NCBI GenBank assembly: GCA_034003585.1 | Contig: JAVEYH010000004.1 | Span: forward strand, 24,336 to 88,335 | Length of the DNA stretch: 64,000 nucleotides | Direction: 5' to 3' | From: JAPXSY01 sp034003585 | GTDB taxonomy: Bacteria; Verrucomicrobiota; Kiritimatiellia; RFP12; UBA1067 | In this document: positions 43,750-52,221 of the stretch, in pieces | Layout of the letters: every line of letters starts with the position of its first letter | Position numbering within the stretch: position 1 is the stretch's first letter | Translations under genes and position numbers: made by a program | Notes under the pieces: generated by a model | Database searches by the model: none | What the model was told of the DNA's origin: nothing | The model's input: the letters and a program-made list of their open reading frames with translations, nothing else

Positions 43750-44682
43750 TTACCGGAGGCGTTCGACCGCAATGGTGTAGCGGAAGCGCGCGGACGCGTT
43801 GGGGGCGAGCGCGAGCGGCTCGTGGAAGATCATGGCGGGGCCCGCGACATAGTAGCCGCGGCCCCGGTGCGCCGTGACACTGTGCCGCGCGAACCAGGGC
43901 GAGGGATGGCGCGGGTTTTCGGGATGATCGCGAAAAGTGATGCGGGCGCGGGCGCCGGACGCGGCCGCAACCGCGACGACTTCCATGCGCGCGGCCGGCT
44001 CGCCACAGGTCATGGCGTTTGTCCGCCCCGCCTCCTGGGTGTACGTGTAGGTAAAGCCCGGACTGTCGGCAAAGCGCCACATCAGCCCCGCGTACCCGCC
44101 GGTGGCCCACACGCCCTGCCCGTCGCGCTTCGCGGGCGTGGCGGAGAAAACCGCGCCCTCCTCCCGCGCAAAGAAGGTGCTGTCCCACTCGATCGTGTAA
44201 TTCCCGTCCGGCGCGGTTTCCACCCGTACGGCGCGTTGCTCGCGCACCAGGGTCCGGCCGCCCGCCGCGTAGTCGATCATGGCTTCGGCGCGGAAGGTCA
44301 GGTCCGGCGCGGGCGTGACGGTTTGCGCGACCACCCGCGTGACCCCACCCTTGGGGTCGGGCTCCCAGAAGTTCTTGCCGTTGATCATCTTCCAGGAAAA
44401 CCAGAAGCCGAGGTGCCAGGCGTGGTCCGCGGGACGGAAGTTTGTGAGCACGTCATCCGTGCCCGGGATCGCGAGCGGGTGAAAATACGGTTTGCCCTCT
44501 TCGCTTTGCGGCACGTAGGTCCAGCAGGTCCGGTCGCCGAGGCGCATCGAAACCGCGCCGGTGGTGGGGTCCGTGACGAACCGCCGCGCCTCCTGAGCGC
44601 GCAGAAGGGGCCCCCGGCCGAGAGCCCCCAGCGCGAAGACCAAAGCGACACGGCACCCGAAACGCGTTCCCTTCAAACCCAA
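43750..44682 (-). CDS. Secreted PmoA-like (DUF6807) family protein
   Basis: 310 residues. The start is TTG at 44682, supported by AAGGAGG just upstream; no ATG fits. A signal peptide ends around GRGPLLRAQ. The family signature KPYFHPLAIPGTDDVLTNF and PADHAWHLGFWFSW is clear. Such proteins were named from a similarity to the methane-oxygenase subunit PmoA but are widespread in carbohydrate-degrading PVC bacteria and Bacteroidetes; no activity is established. It is 18 bases behind a 36-residue ORF and may form a unit with the SGNH esterase gene. Confidence 0.8.
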   Translation of the reverse strand: MGLKGTRFGCRVALVFALGALGRGPLLRAQEARRFVTDPTTGAVSMRLGDRTCWTYVPQSEEGKPYFHPLAIPGTDDVLTNFRPADHAWHLGFWFSWKMINGKNFWEPDPKGGVTRVVAQTVTPAPDLTFRAEAMIDYAAGGRTLVREQRAVRVETAPDGNYTIEWDSTFFAREEGAVFSATPAKRDGQGVWATGGYAGLMWRFADSPGFTYTYTQEAGRTNAMTCGEPAARMEVVAVAAASGARARITFRDHPENPRHPSPWFARHSVTAHRGRGYYVAGPAMIFHEPLALAPNASARFRYTIAVERLR

Positions 44683-44700
44683 GAGCCCCTCCTTCCGGCG

Positions 44701-44811
44701 TCACCGCCACTGCGCGCCGTCGAACGTTTTCAGCACACCGCCCACTTTGACGGAATCGCCGGTTCTCGGCGTCAGGCCCGCCAACAACAGCGCACACCAT
44801 CCCGCTTTCAT
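44701..44811 (-). CDS. Small ORF, 36 residues, between SGNH esterase and PmoA-like gene
   Basis: The ATG at 44811 follows GGGGGAG at about six bases. The product is MKAGWCALLLAGLTPRTGDS followed by VKVGGVLKTFDGAQWR. It fills the 149-base gap between the two flanking minus-strand genes, 20 bases after the upstream stop and 18 bases before the next start. It has a hydrophobic start and a short polar end ending in DGAQWR. It could be a real small protein, a coupling leader or a remnant; no family is recognised. Confidence 0.45.
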   Translation of the reverse strand: MKAGWCALLLAGLTPRTGDSVKVGGVLKTFDGAQWR

Positions 44812-44831
44812 CCGGACTCCCCCGCTTTCCC

Positions 44832-46088
44832 TCACAAGAGTTCCTCACACTTTTTCCGCAACGCCTCGGCGATCAGTTGGTAGGCCTCGCCCGACCAGTG
44901 GTACTGGTCCCCGGCGGCGAGATCCAGGCGGTCCTGCAGTAGCGCGTAGAGATCGACCCGCTCGATCTTCTCTTCCCGCACGACCTGATCCGCCAGCGTG
45001 TTGATCCGGAGGACAACGGGGTTCAACTCGCCCAGCCCGGTGACCGGACGCCCTCTCGCGGTGTGCGGTGTGGTCGCGGCCCAAACCAGCTTGGCCTTCG
45101 GGGCGCCTTTGCGGAACGCCCGGATCATGTTGCGCACCACTTCCCGGATCTGCTCGTCGGTCACCTTGTCCGGCGTCCACTGCAGCGAATGCAGCCCGTT
45201 GTTGAACACGATGATGTCGAACGGCGCGACCGACGCCGCGGCCTCGAACGCGGCGGCCGGGAAGTGGCCGACCCCGCCGACAAAGTGGCACCAGTGGTAG
45301 CAATGGGCCTTGTCTTTCAGGAGCGCGGTGAAGCGGTCGCCGTATCCCATCGAGATCGAATCACCGTAGTACAGGATGCGCGGCAGCGGCCTGTCGGGCC
45401 TGACCGGCAGGCGCACCAGCCACCCCTTGCCGCCGACGTAGCCGTTCTTCATCGTGTCCGCCGACTCACCGGGCAGATAATACTTCCGGTCCGGGCCGTA
45501 CACCTTCAGTGAGAGGACCTCATAGTTCGCGATGCGCGCCTGGCCCTTCCGGGGCGGCGTGCGGCCGACCCATACGGGCGCGAGGTTCGGCGTGACGCGC
45601 AGCAGATACTGCGGCCCGGCCGCGCCATTCTGATAAACGGCCACCGCACCGTCGCGAACAGCGAACACCAGCCGCCAGACCTGGTTGCTGGAAGCGCGGA
45701 AACTGTTGCGCGCGTAGGCGATGCCGTTGACTGTGGCGGTCAGCGGGCTGCCCACGCGCCCCCATTTCAGCGCCTCCAGGGCGAACCCGGTGTCCGAAAC
45801 GCGCTGATCGAGCAAACACAGGGCACCCGGCTCCTCCAGTTCGTTGAAGCGGACCGCCATCTCGATGGTGAAACAGGAGGGATCCGGGATGGCGCGGTTG
45901 GGGATGGCGAAGGCACTCGCGCCATCCATCCGCACCCGTCCCTCGACACGCTCAATTCGTCCGGTTGTCGCGGCGAACGGCGAGGCCGCCAGATCCCACA
46001 GCGGAACCGGCGCGCGGTCCGGTTGCGCAAAAACGGTCCCTGTCAGCGCGGCCAGCACCGCGCCCGCCCCAAGCATCCCTCTTTTCAT
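44832..46088 (-). CDS. Secreted SGNH/GDSL-type esterase with N-terminal LamG-like domain
   Basis: 418 residues from the ATG at 46088, which begins a signal peptide (MLGAGAVLAALTGTVFA). Residues 30-200 look like a concanavalin/LamG beta-sandwich (FTIEMAVRFNELEEPGALCL, VWRLVFAVRDGAVAVYQNG). The SGNH hydrolase follows: block I in YYGDSISMGYG, block III in VFNNGLHSLQW and block V Asp/His in AGDQYHWSGE. It probably removes acetyl or other ester groups from a polysaccharide. It is 106 bases behind the GH109-like gene on the same strand. Confidence 0.8.
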   Translation of the reverse strand: MKRGMLGAGAVLAALTGTVFAQPDRAPVPLWDLAASPFAATTGRIERVEGRVRMDGASAFAIPNRAIPDPSCFTIEMAVRFNELEEPGALCLLDQRVSDTGFALEALKWGRVGSPLTATVNGIAYARNSFRASSNQVWRLVFAVRDGAVAVYQNGAAGPQYLLRVTPNLAPVWVGRTPPRKGQARIANYEVLSLKVYGPDRKYYLPGESADTMKNGYVGGKGWLVRLPVRPDRPLPRILYYGDSISMGYGDRFTALLKDKAHCYHWCHFVGGVGHFPAAAFEAAASVAPFDIIVFNNGLHSLQWTPDKVTDEQIREVVRNMIRAFRKGAPKAKLVWAATTPHTARGRPVTGLGELNPVVLRINTLADQVVREEKIERVDLYALLQDRLDLAAGDQYHWSGEAYQLIAEALRKKCEELL

Positions 46089-46194
46089 AACGCTATCCCC
46101 GTTCCGGGCATGCGTCCGCATGCGCCGGAGATGAATGAAAGATATTGAATCAACGATACTACAGCCTCCGGCAGCGCACAAGGGAAGAAACCGT

Positions 46195-47601
46195 TCATGA
46201 AACCGGGACTTCCGCGGAACCCAAGTCCAACGGCGCGTTGGTTTGCCATGCGCCGCGGGTGAAATCAGGAATCTCGGCGGCTGCCGAGCGGTGAGACACG
46301 GAATACTCGCTCAGCGGCGCGATGCAGCTCCACGAGGCGGCGTCATAGACATCCTGGTCGAGGGGCCGGCCGTTACGCAGACAATCGATCAGCCGCCAGT
46401 CCATGAGAAAATCCATGCCGCCGTGTCCGCCCACCTGTTTGGCGAGCGCACCCACTTTTTTGACGAGTTCAGGGGTATACCGCTCCTCCAGTTTCTGCAT
46501 CTCCTCCGGTTTCAGCCAATGATGCCCGCCCAGCGCGATGCGCGGCGGCAACGGCCATTTCATGGCAACCGCCTTGGTGCCCTGCACCAGGTGCGTGCGG
46601 GAGTAGGGACGGGGCGTGGTGACATCGTGCTGCGACAGGATGGTCCTTCCTTTGACCGTATGCACCATTGTGTTATTCATGTTGCCCCGGTATGACTTGC
46701 CGGCAAACGGCTTGTAAAACGCATCCGTGGCAGCCAGCTCATCAATCATGCGCGCCATCACGAAATCGGCGGACTGCATGGACACCAGATAGTCCATCCG
46801 GTCGCCGCGATTGATGTTCATGATCTGGCAGATCGGCCCCATGCCATGGGTCGGATAGAGGTTCCCGTTGCGCGCCTCTTCCTTAAGCCGCCACATCTCC
46901 GCATAGTACGTCTTGTCCAGATAGAGCGGCCGATTGAAATGCAGATAACTGCCTTCCCCGTGAATGATCTCGCCAAACAGCCCCTGCCGCGCCATATTCA
47001 GCGTCAGCAGTTCGAAGAAGTCGTAGCAACAGTTTTCCAGCATCATGCAGTGCTTGCGGGTGCGTTCCGAGACCTCAACCAACTGCCAGCACTCCTCCAC
47101 CGTTTTTCCCGCGGGCACCTCCACGGCCACGTGCTTGCCGCACTTCATGGCATAGACCGCCATCGGCGTGTGCAGGGCCCAGGGCGTACAGAAATAAACC
47201 AGGTCGATGTCGGGCGACTCGCAAACCGCCTTCCATCGCTCGCTGCTGCCCGCGTAGCCTTTGGCCGGAGGGAATCCTTTTTTGGAGATGATCTGCTGGC
47301 AAGCGTCGACCCGGTCTTGATACAGGTCACTGAACGCCGCGAATTTCACGCCCTCCAGAAAGGTGAAGCGCTCCACCGCGCCGACGCCGCGCCCGCCGAA
47401 TCCGCCGCCGCGCGCGCCCACGCCGATGAAGCCGATCCGGATCTGGCCGATCTTCGGCGCGGCGTAGCCGCACATGTTGAAGGGTTGCGTTTGCGGCGGT
47501 TGCGGCGGTTGCCTGCGCATGCCGGCCCGCAGTTCGCCAGCCGCAAACATCCCCGTGCCGCACATCGCCGTTTTCAAAAAGGACCGCCGTTTCTGCTTCA
47601 T
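46195..47601 (-). CDS. GH109-like Gfo/Idh/MocA family glycosidase, Tat-exported
   Basis: 468 residues; GGGAGGAAAG precedes the ATG. It starts MKQKRRSFLKTAMCGTGMFA, a twin-arginine signal. A Rossmann segment (IRIGFIGVGARGGG) and CTPWALHTPMAVYAMKCGKH are superfamily features. The later block YPTHGMGPICQIMNINRGD and MDYLVSM is characteristic of glycoside hydrolase family 109, an NAD-dependent retaining alpha-N-acetylgalactosaminidase family. Substrate identity is inferred from the family. Likely periplasmic. A run of PPQPPQTQP follows the signal region. Confidence 0.85.
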   Translation of the reverse strand: MKQKRRSFLKTAMCGTGMFAAGELRAGMRRQPPQPPQTQPFNMCGYAAPKIGQIRIGFIGVGARGGGFGGRGVGAVERFTFLEGVKFAAFSDLYQDRVDACQQIISKKGFPPAKGYAGSSERWKAVCESPDIDLVYFCTPWALHTPMAVYAMKCGKHVAVEVPAGKTVEECWQLVEVSERTRKHCMMLENCCYDFFELLTLNMARQGLFGEIIHGEGSYLHFNRPLYLDKTYYAEMWRLKEEARNGNLYPTHGMGPICQIMNINRGDRMDYLVSMQSADFVMARMIDELAATDAFYKPFAGKSYRGNMNNTMVHTVKGRTILSQHDVTTPRPYSRTHLVQGTKAVAMKWPLPPRIALGGHHWLKPEEMQKLEERYTPELVKKVGALAKQVGGHGGMDFLMDWRLIDCLRNGRPLDQDVYDAASWSCIAPLSEYSVSHRSAAAEIPDFTRGAWQTNAPLDLGSAEVPVS

Positions 47602-47971
47602 ACTTTCCTCCCTTGTTCACATCATATCATTTCCCCGTTTCCTATAAAAAGCCGGATTCACGCAGAACAACTATCAGAAAAACAAACTTGCGCGTTTCGC
47701 CAAGACGCCGTTTATGCGCTATAGACCCGGCGCGTAAGGAATAAGGGCAGGAAACGCCGGGGTCGGCATCGGAACCGGTATCGGCAGCCAAAGGGGTTTT
47801 CGACCCCGATTCCGATACCGGCCCCGAACCGTTCCAAGACCCGTTGGTGACCCGCGCGATGACCTTTGCCATCCTGCGCACATGAACCTGACAGGCGGCA
47901 GCGACGTTTGATATTCTGGACCAACGGAATCCTTCCGGCGGTCCGGGCGGTTTCCTCGAAAGGAGCACATC
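47602..47971. other. Gap between divergent GH109-like and toroid genes
   Basis: 370 bases without a gene. It contains a palindromic intergenic repeat (47761-47830). The rest shows no recognised element. Confidence 0.6.
47761..47830. repeat. Palindromic intergenic repeat family, copy A
   Basis: Imperfect inverted arms built from GG-NN-TC-like hexamers (GGTCGGCATCGGAACC and CCGATTCCGATACCGG) enclose a loop with CAGCCAAAGGGG. TTCCAAGAC follows the right arm, as in copy C. Confidence 0.75.
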
Positions 47972-49087
47972 ATGAGAAAGCGGTTGGTTTCGTTTCTGGC
48001 GATGATGACGGGGTTGGCGGCGTGGGCCGGAGCGCAACCGCTCGGTCCGGAGCGGATGACGGAGGTGAGGGCTTCGGTCCGCAAAGGACTCGGCTGGCTC
48101 GCGGCGCAGCAGAAACCCGGCGGATTCTGGTCGGACGACAAGATGCCGGCCCTGACCGCGCTGCCGCTATGGGCGATCGCCGGCGCCGGCGAGAGCGCGT
48201 TCCGGGAGGAGGCCGACCGCGCGGTGGCCTACCTGTTGTCCAAACAGCAGCCGGACGGCGGCATTTACACCCCCATGCCCGGGCGGAAAGGCGGCGGACT
48301 CGGCAATTACAACACCTCCATCTGCGTGGCGGCGCTGCACGCCACCGGGCGGCGCGAGGTCATGCCCGCGGTCCTGAAGGCCCGTACCTACATCGCGTCC
48401 TCGCAGCACACGGGCGACGACTGGCATGCGGGCGGGTTCGGGTACGACAAAGACGCGGGGCGGCGCTATTCCGATCTGAACAATACCCATTTCTCCCTCG
48501 ACGCCATGCGGCGCACCCAGAGCGCCGAGGAGTTCCGTCCCGCGGGCGTGAAGCGCGCGGACATCAACTGGGACGCGGCCCTCCGCTATGCCCTTCAGTT
48601 GCAGAACACCGAGGGCGAGACCGCTGGCGGGTTCGCCTACAACACGCAGGATCCGAAAGGCGGCGTTTCCACCAACGCCGCGGGCCGCGTGATGCTGCGC
48701 GCGTACGGCAGCATGTCGTACGCGGGGCTGCTCTCGCTGATCCACGCGCAACTCGACAAACAGGATCCGCGCGTGCGTTCGGTCGTGGCGTACGGCTCGC
48801 GCTTCTGGACCCTGGAGGAGAATCCCGGCCAGGGTCAACAGGGGCTGTATTTCTACTACAACGTCGTCTCGCGCGCGCTCAGCGCCGCAGGTCTCGACGC
48901 GCTGCCGAAACACGCCGCGCCGGGCGAGATCCGCTGGCGCGAGGATCTCGTCCGCAAGCTGATGGCCCTGCAGCGGCCCGACGGCTCCTGGGTCAATGAG
49001 AACAACCGCTGGTGGGAGAACGACCCGGTGCTGGCCACCGCCTACTCGTTGCTGGCTTTGGAATTCGCCTCGGGCCTGACACGGTGA
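47972..49087 (+). CDS. Secreted alpha/alpha-toroid (terpene-cyclase/prenyltransferase-like) protein
   Basis: 371 residues. AAGGAGC lies six bases before the ATG. The signal peptide ends near GLAAWAGA. Repeats resembling QW/prenyltransferase motifs recur: QQKPGGFWSDD, QQPDGGIYTPM, GGFGYDKDAGRR, AGGFAYNTQDPKGG and QRPDGSWVNENNRWW, each followed by helical segments. The fold is that of squalene cyclases and related proteins, but length and secretion argue against a sterol/hopanoid enzyme. Many PVC genomes carry such secreted proteins of unknown role. Converges on recD2 (24-base gap). Confidence 0.75.
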   Translation: MRKRLVSFLAMMTGLAAWAGAQPLGPERMTEVRASVRKGLGWLAAQQKPGGFWSDDKMPALTALPLWAIAGAGESAFREEADRAVAYLLSKQQPDGGIYTPMPGRKGGGLGNYNTSICVAALHATGRREVMPAVLKARTYIASSQHTGDDWHAGGFGYDKDAGRRYSDLNNTHFSLDAMRRTQSAEEFRPAGVKRADINWDAALRYALQLQNTEGETAGGFAYNTQDPKGGVSTNAAGRVMLRAYGSMSYAGLLSLIHAQLDKQDPRVRSVVAYGSRFWTLEENPGQGQQGLYFYYNVVSRALSAAGLDALPKHAAPGEIRWREDLVRKLMALQRPDGSWVNENNRWWENDPVLATAYSLLALEFASGLTR

Positions 49088-49111
49088 CGCGGCGGCGGGC
49101 GCCGCGCGGCC

Positions 49112-51295
49112 TCACGCCTTGAGGCGCGCGGTCAGCGTGGTCCGGCGCTCGCGGACCTGGTTGGCCTTGATCGCGATGGCGACGGCGCGGGAGGAGCCGA
49201 CCACCAGCACCAGCCGTTTGCCGCGCGTGATGGCGGTGTAGAGCAGGTTGCGCTGCAGCAGCTTGTAATGTTGCGTGTGCATCAGAACGATCACCGCCGG
49301 GTACTCGCTGCCCTGCGACTTATGGATCGAGCAGGCGTAGGCGAGGACCAGCTCGTCGAGTTCGCTTTGCGCATAGGCCACGGGCCGGCCGTCGAACAGC
49401 ACGGTCAGCGAACGGTCCTCCGCGTCCACCTCGCGGATGAAGCCGATGTCGCCGTTGAACACTTCTTTGTCGTAATTGTTGCGGAGCTGCATCACGCGGT
49501 CGCCGCGGCGGAAGCCCGAGGCCCCGCGCATCAAAGTGGGCCCGTCGGGATTGAGCGCCGCCTGGATCACCTCGTTCAGGTTTTCGGTGCCGAGCAGATT
49601 CCTGCGCATGGGGGTCAGGACCTGCACTTCGGTCAGCGGATCGAACCCGAACTTGCGGGGGATCCGTTGCGTCATGAGCTCGAGCGTGCGCGCGATGATC
49701 CGGTCCGGTTCGCTGGTTTCGACAAAATAGAAGTCGCTCTCGCCGCCGCGGGTCTCGAACGGTTCGCCGCGGTTGACACGGTGCGCGTTGCGCACGATCA
49801 GTCCGGAGGTGTCCTGACGGAAGATCGTGTCCAGCCGGCAGAAGGGGATCATGCCGGAAGCGATCAGATCGCGCAGGACATTGCCGGGACCGACGCTCGG
49901 CAACTGGTCGGTATCGCCCACCAGAATCAGGGTGACGGCATGCGGCAGGGCCTGCAAAAACTGATCCATCAGGCGGATGTCGATCATCGAGGTCTCGTCC
50001 AGAATGAAGCAGTCGCCCGTCATGGGGTTCTCGTCGTTGAACTCGAACCGGCCCTGACTCGGGTTGAACTTCATCAGGCGGTGGAGGGTCTGGGCCTCGC
50101 GGCCGGTGGCCTCGGACATACGTTTGGCGGCGCGGCCGGTCGGCGCGGCCAGGCGCACATCGAGTTTGCGCGCCCCGAAGATCTCGGTGAGGGCGCGGAT
50201 GATCGTGGTCTTGCCGACGCCCGGGCCGCCGGTGATGATCGAGACCTTCGCGTTCAGGGCGTTGCACAGGGCCTCGCGCTGGAGCGGCGCGAGGCGGATC
50301 CCCATTTTGTTTTCCGCCCACGCCAGCGCCTTGCCGGTATCGATCGGCCTGAAGGGCCGCGGCGCGTCGAGAAGCAGACGCAGTTTGGCGGCCACCCGGG
50401 TTTCGGCCCGGCAGAGATCCCGCAGATAGACGCGGTTCTCCTCTTTCACCAGTGAGCCCTTCTCGTATTCCTGCGCCAGGGCCCCGGCGAGGATCTCCAC
50501 CGAGATGTCCAGCATCTCCTGGGCGTGCAGCAGCAGGTCGGCGTCCACCGTGAAACAGTGACCGCCGTCTTCGGCCTCCGTGCGCAGGGTATGGATCAGG
50601 CCCGCGCACGCGCGCAGCTCGGAATCGTGCGGGATGCCCACGCTGAGCGCGATGGCGTCCGCGCTTTTGAACCCGATGCCCCAGACATCCTCGCAGAGCC
50701 GGTAGGGGTTGCGCTTGACGACGGCGATGGAATCGGCGCCGTACTGCCGGTAGATGCGGGAGGCCTTGGCCGTGCCGATGCCGTGGGACTGCAGGAAGAT
50801 CATGATTTCGCGCACGCCGCGTTGCTCGGTCCACGATTCCTTGATGAGCTTGCGCCGGCCTTCGCCGATGCCTTCCACCTCACGCAGGCGGCCGGATTCG
50901 CGGTCAATGACATCCAGCGTCTGCTCGCCAAACCGGTCCACGATGCGTTTGGCGAAGGTGGGGCCGATCCCCTTGATCATGCCGCTCGCCAGATAGCGGC
51001 GCAACCCCTCGACCGAGGTGGGCGTGATGCAGGTGATGACGCGCGCCTGAAACTGTTGGCCGTGGGATTTGTGGCGGACCCACACGCCTTCGGCGTGCAG
51101 TTCCTCTCCCTCCCAGACCGCGGCACAGGTCCCGACCACGGTCACGAGTTCGTCGCGGCCCCGCAGACGCGACTGCGGCCGGATATGACAGACCGTATAC
51201 CCGTTCTCGTCATTGCGGTAGACGATGGACTCCACGGTGCCGGTCACGCTCTCTTCCGCTGCGGATTCTTGAGGGTTCTGTGTCGGGACAGTCAT
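49112..51295 (-). CDS. recD2: ATP-dependent RecD2-like DNA helicase
   Basis: 727 residues, the usual RecD2 length. An N-terminal OB-like/helix-hairpin-helix region (VEGLRRYLASGMIKGIGPTF, LREVEGIGEGRRKLI) precedes the SF1B motor: Walker A GGPGVGKTT, motif II FILDETSM, motif III LVGDTDQLPSVGPGN, later IHKSQGSEYPAV and YTAITRGKRLV. It unwinds DNA 5' to 3' and, unlike RecD of RecBCD, works without RecB and RecC. The cupin gene ends 18 bases upstream on the same strand. Confidence 0.94.
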   Translation of the reverse strand: MTVPTQNPQESAAEESVTGTVESIVYRNDENGYTVCHIRPQSRLRGRDELVTVVGTCAAVWEGEELHAEGVWVRHKSHGQQFQARVITCITPTSVEGLRRYLASGMIKGIGPTFAKRIVDRFGEQTLDVIDRESGRLREVEGIGEGRRKLIKESWTEQRGVREIMIFLQSHGIGTAKASRIYRQYGADSIAVVKRNPYRLCEDVWGIGFKSADAIALSVGIPHDSELRACAGLIHTLRTEAEDGGHCFTVDADLLLHAQEMLDISVEILAGALAQEYEKGSLVKEENRVYLRDLCRAETRVAAKLRLLLDAPRPFRPIDTGKALAWAENKMGIRLAPLQREALCNALNAKVSIITGGPGVGKTTIIRALTEIFGARKLDVRLAAPTGRAAKRMSEATGREAQTLHRLMKFNPSQGRFEFNDENPMTGDCFILDETSMIDIRLMDQFLQALPHAVTLILVGDTDQLPSVGPGNVLRDLIASGMIPFCRLDTIFRQDTSGLIVRNAHRVNRGEPFETRGGESDFYFVETSEPDRIIARTLELMTQRIPRKFGFDPLTEVQVLTPMRRNLLGTENLNEVIQAALNPDGPTLMRGASGFRRGDRVMQLRNNYDKEVFNGDIGFIREVDAEDRSLTVLFDGRPVAYAQSELDELVLAYACSIHKSQGSEYPAVIVLMHTQHYKLLQRNLLYTAITRGKRLVLVVGSSRAVAIAIKANQVRERRTTLTARLKA

Positions 51296-51313
51296 GGAAA
51301 ACCCACCACGGAA

Positions 51314-51664
51314 TCAGGCGTACGGGAGGATCACGGCGGCGAGGACCAGCGGCGCGGCGCCGGGGTTCTCCACACCGTGCTCGCCGCCCTTGCCGGTGAG
51401 CACGGCGTCGCCCGCGGCGACCGGGATGGCACGGCCGTTTTCCAGAATCAGCCCCTGTCCGGAGAGCACGAGGTAAATCTCATCCTCCGCCTCGTGCCGA
51501 TGGGTGCCGATCGAACCGCCCGGCGGGATCACCAGGCGCGCGCAGAGGCGCGCCTTGGCGCCGAACGCCTCCGGCCGGAACCAGTGCTCGACCTGCACGG
51601 TGCCGGTGCCGCCGCGCATGTTCTCGCGCCGTTCCACCTCCCGCTCTTGATCGCGTGTGATCAT
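51314..51664 (-). CDS. Small cupin-domain protein
   Basis: 116 residues from the ATG at 51664, preceded by AAGGGGG. The cupin motif is GTHRHEAEDEIYLVLSGQG, with the usual His, His and Glu metal ligands, and GGEHGVENPG as motif 2. A single beta-barrel domain; the ligand or reaction is unknown. It stands directly upstream of recD2 on the same strand, but a functional link is not indicated. Confidence 0.85.
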   Translation of the reverse strand: MITRDQEREVERRENMRGGTGTVQVEHWFRPEAFGAKARLCARLVIPPGGSIGTHRHEAEDEIYLVLSGQGLILENGRAIPVAAGDAVLTGKGGEHGVENPGAAPLVLAAVILPYA

Positions 51665-51795
51665 CCTTGCCCCCTTTTCCGCGCGTGTCCGCACTTCGCG
51701 GCACTGCGGGGCCTGACCCCGCCTGCCGTGATCCGGAATATACCATAACCCCGCAAACGGTCAACCGGCCCATTCCGCATCCGCGGCGAAGGGGT

Positions 51796-52078
51796 GCATC
51801 CCCGTTTCCCTGACTCCCGTCAACGAGTCGCGCGGGGATGCAGCCATTCACATAATGCGGCGATTGGCCTCTCGGGTTCGGCGTCGGGTTCGGCATCGGG
51901 ACCGAAAACCCTTTGGCTGATGAACCCGATTCCGAACCCGACCCCGACGCCGACGCCGAGGGTTCCGTCATCAGCAGGATTGCCGGCATGGATGGCCGCG
52001 AGACCGCACCCGTTCACAGCGAAGCGGCACACGTTCCCGTACACGGGGAACCGGGCGGAGTCAGGGAAACGGGGATGC
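51796..52078. repeat. 283-base element with 22-base terminal inverted repeats
   Basis: The left end (51796-51817) reads GCATCCCCGTTTCCC then TGACTCC. The right end (52057-52078) is its perfect reverse complement. Inside lie copy B of the palindromic family and about 100 more bases. No transposase gene and no obvious target-site duplication were seen. The layout is MITE-like. Confidence 0.7.
51871..51960. repeat. Palindromic intergenic repeat family, copy B
   Basis: Long imperfect arms (51871-51900 and 51925-51960) made of CTCGGG-like and TTCGGN-like hexamers around the loop 51901-51924, which holds CCCTTTGGCTGATGAA. The loop is the reverse complement of the CAGCCAAAGG loop of copies A and C, so this copy is inverted. 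Confidence 0.75.
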
Positions 52079-52221
52079 GCCTGAATCTGACTTGCAGGAT
52101 CACGATTGTTTGATATATAAACGAACGGTCTCACAAAATTCTAAAAAAAGCCGGAAGGGGAAATCTGCATCTCCGGTTGGATGGGGGGAACAAGAAAGTG
52201 GCATCTGAGAAACTGAGGCGT

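Larger units (their letters stand above)
51665..52221. other. Gap with an inverted-repeat element
   Basis: 557 bases without a gene. It includes a 283-base structure with perfect 22-base inverted ends (51796-52078) around copy B of the palindromic repeat family. The 143 bases after it are AT-richer and lead into the beta-helix/MBL gene. Open frames here encode only repeat-derived sequence. Confidence 0.6.

Noticed and set aside
51820..52134. Gly/Val- or Ser/Gly-rich small proteins encoded in the palindromic repeats
   Set aside because: The sequences are simple translations of hexamer repeats (for example GVGVGVGFGIGF) and appear in different frames of each copy.
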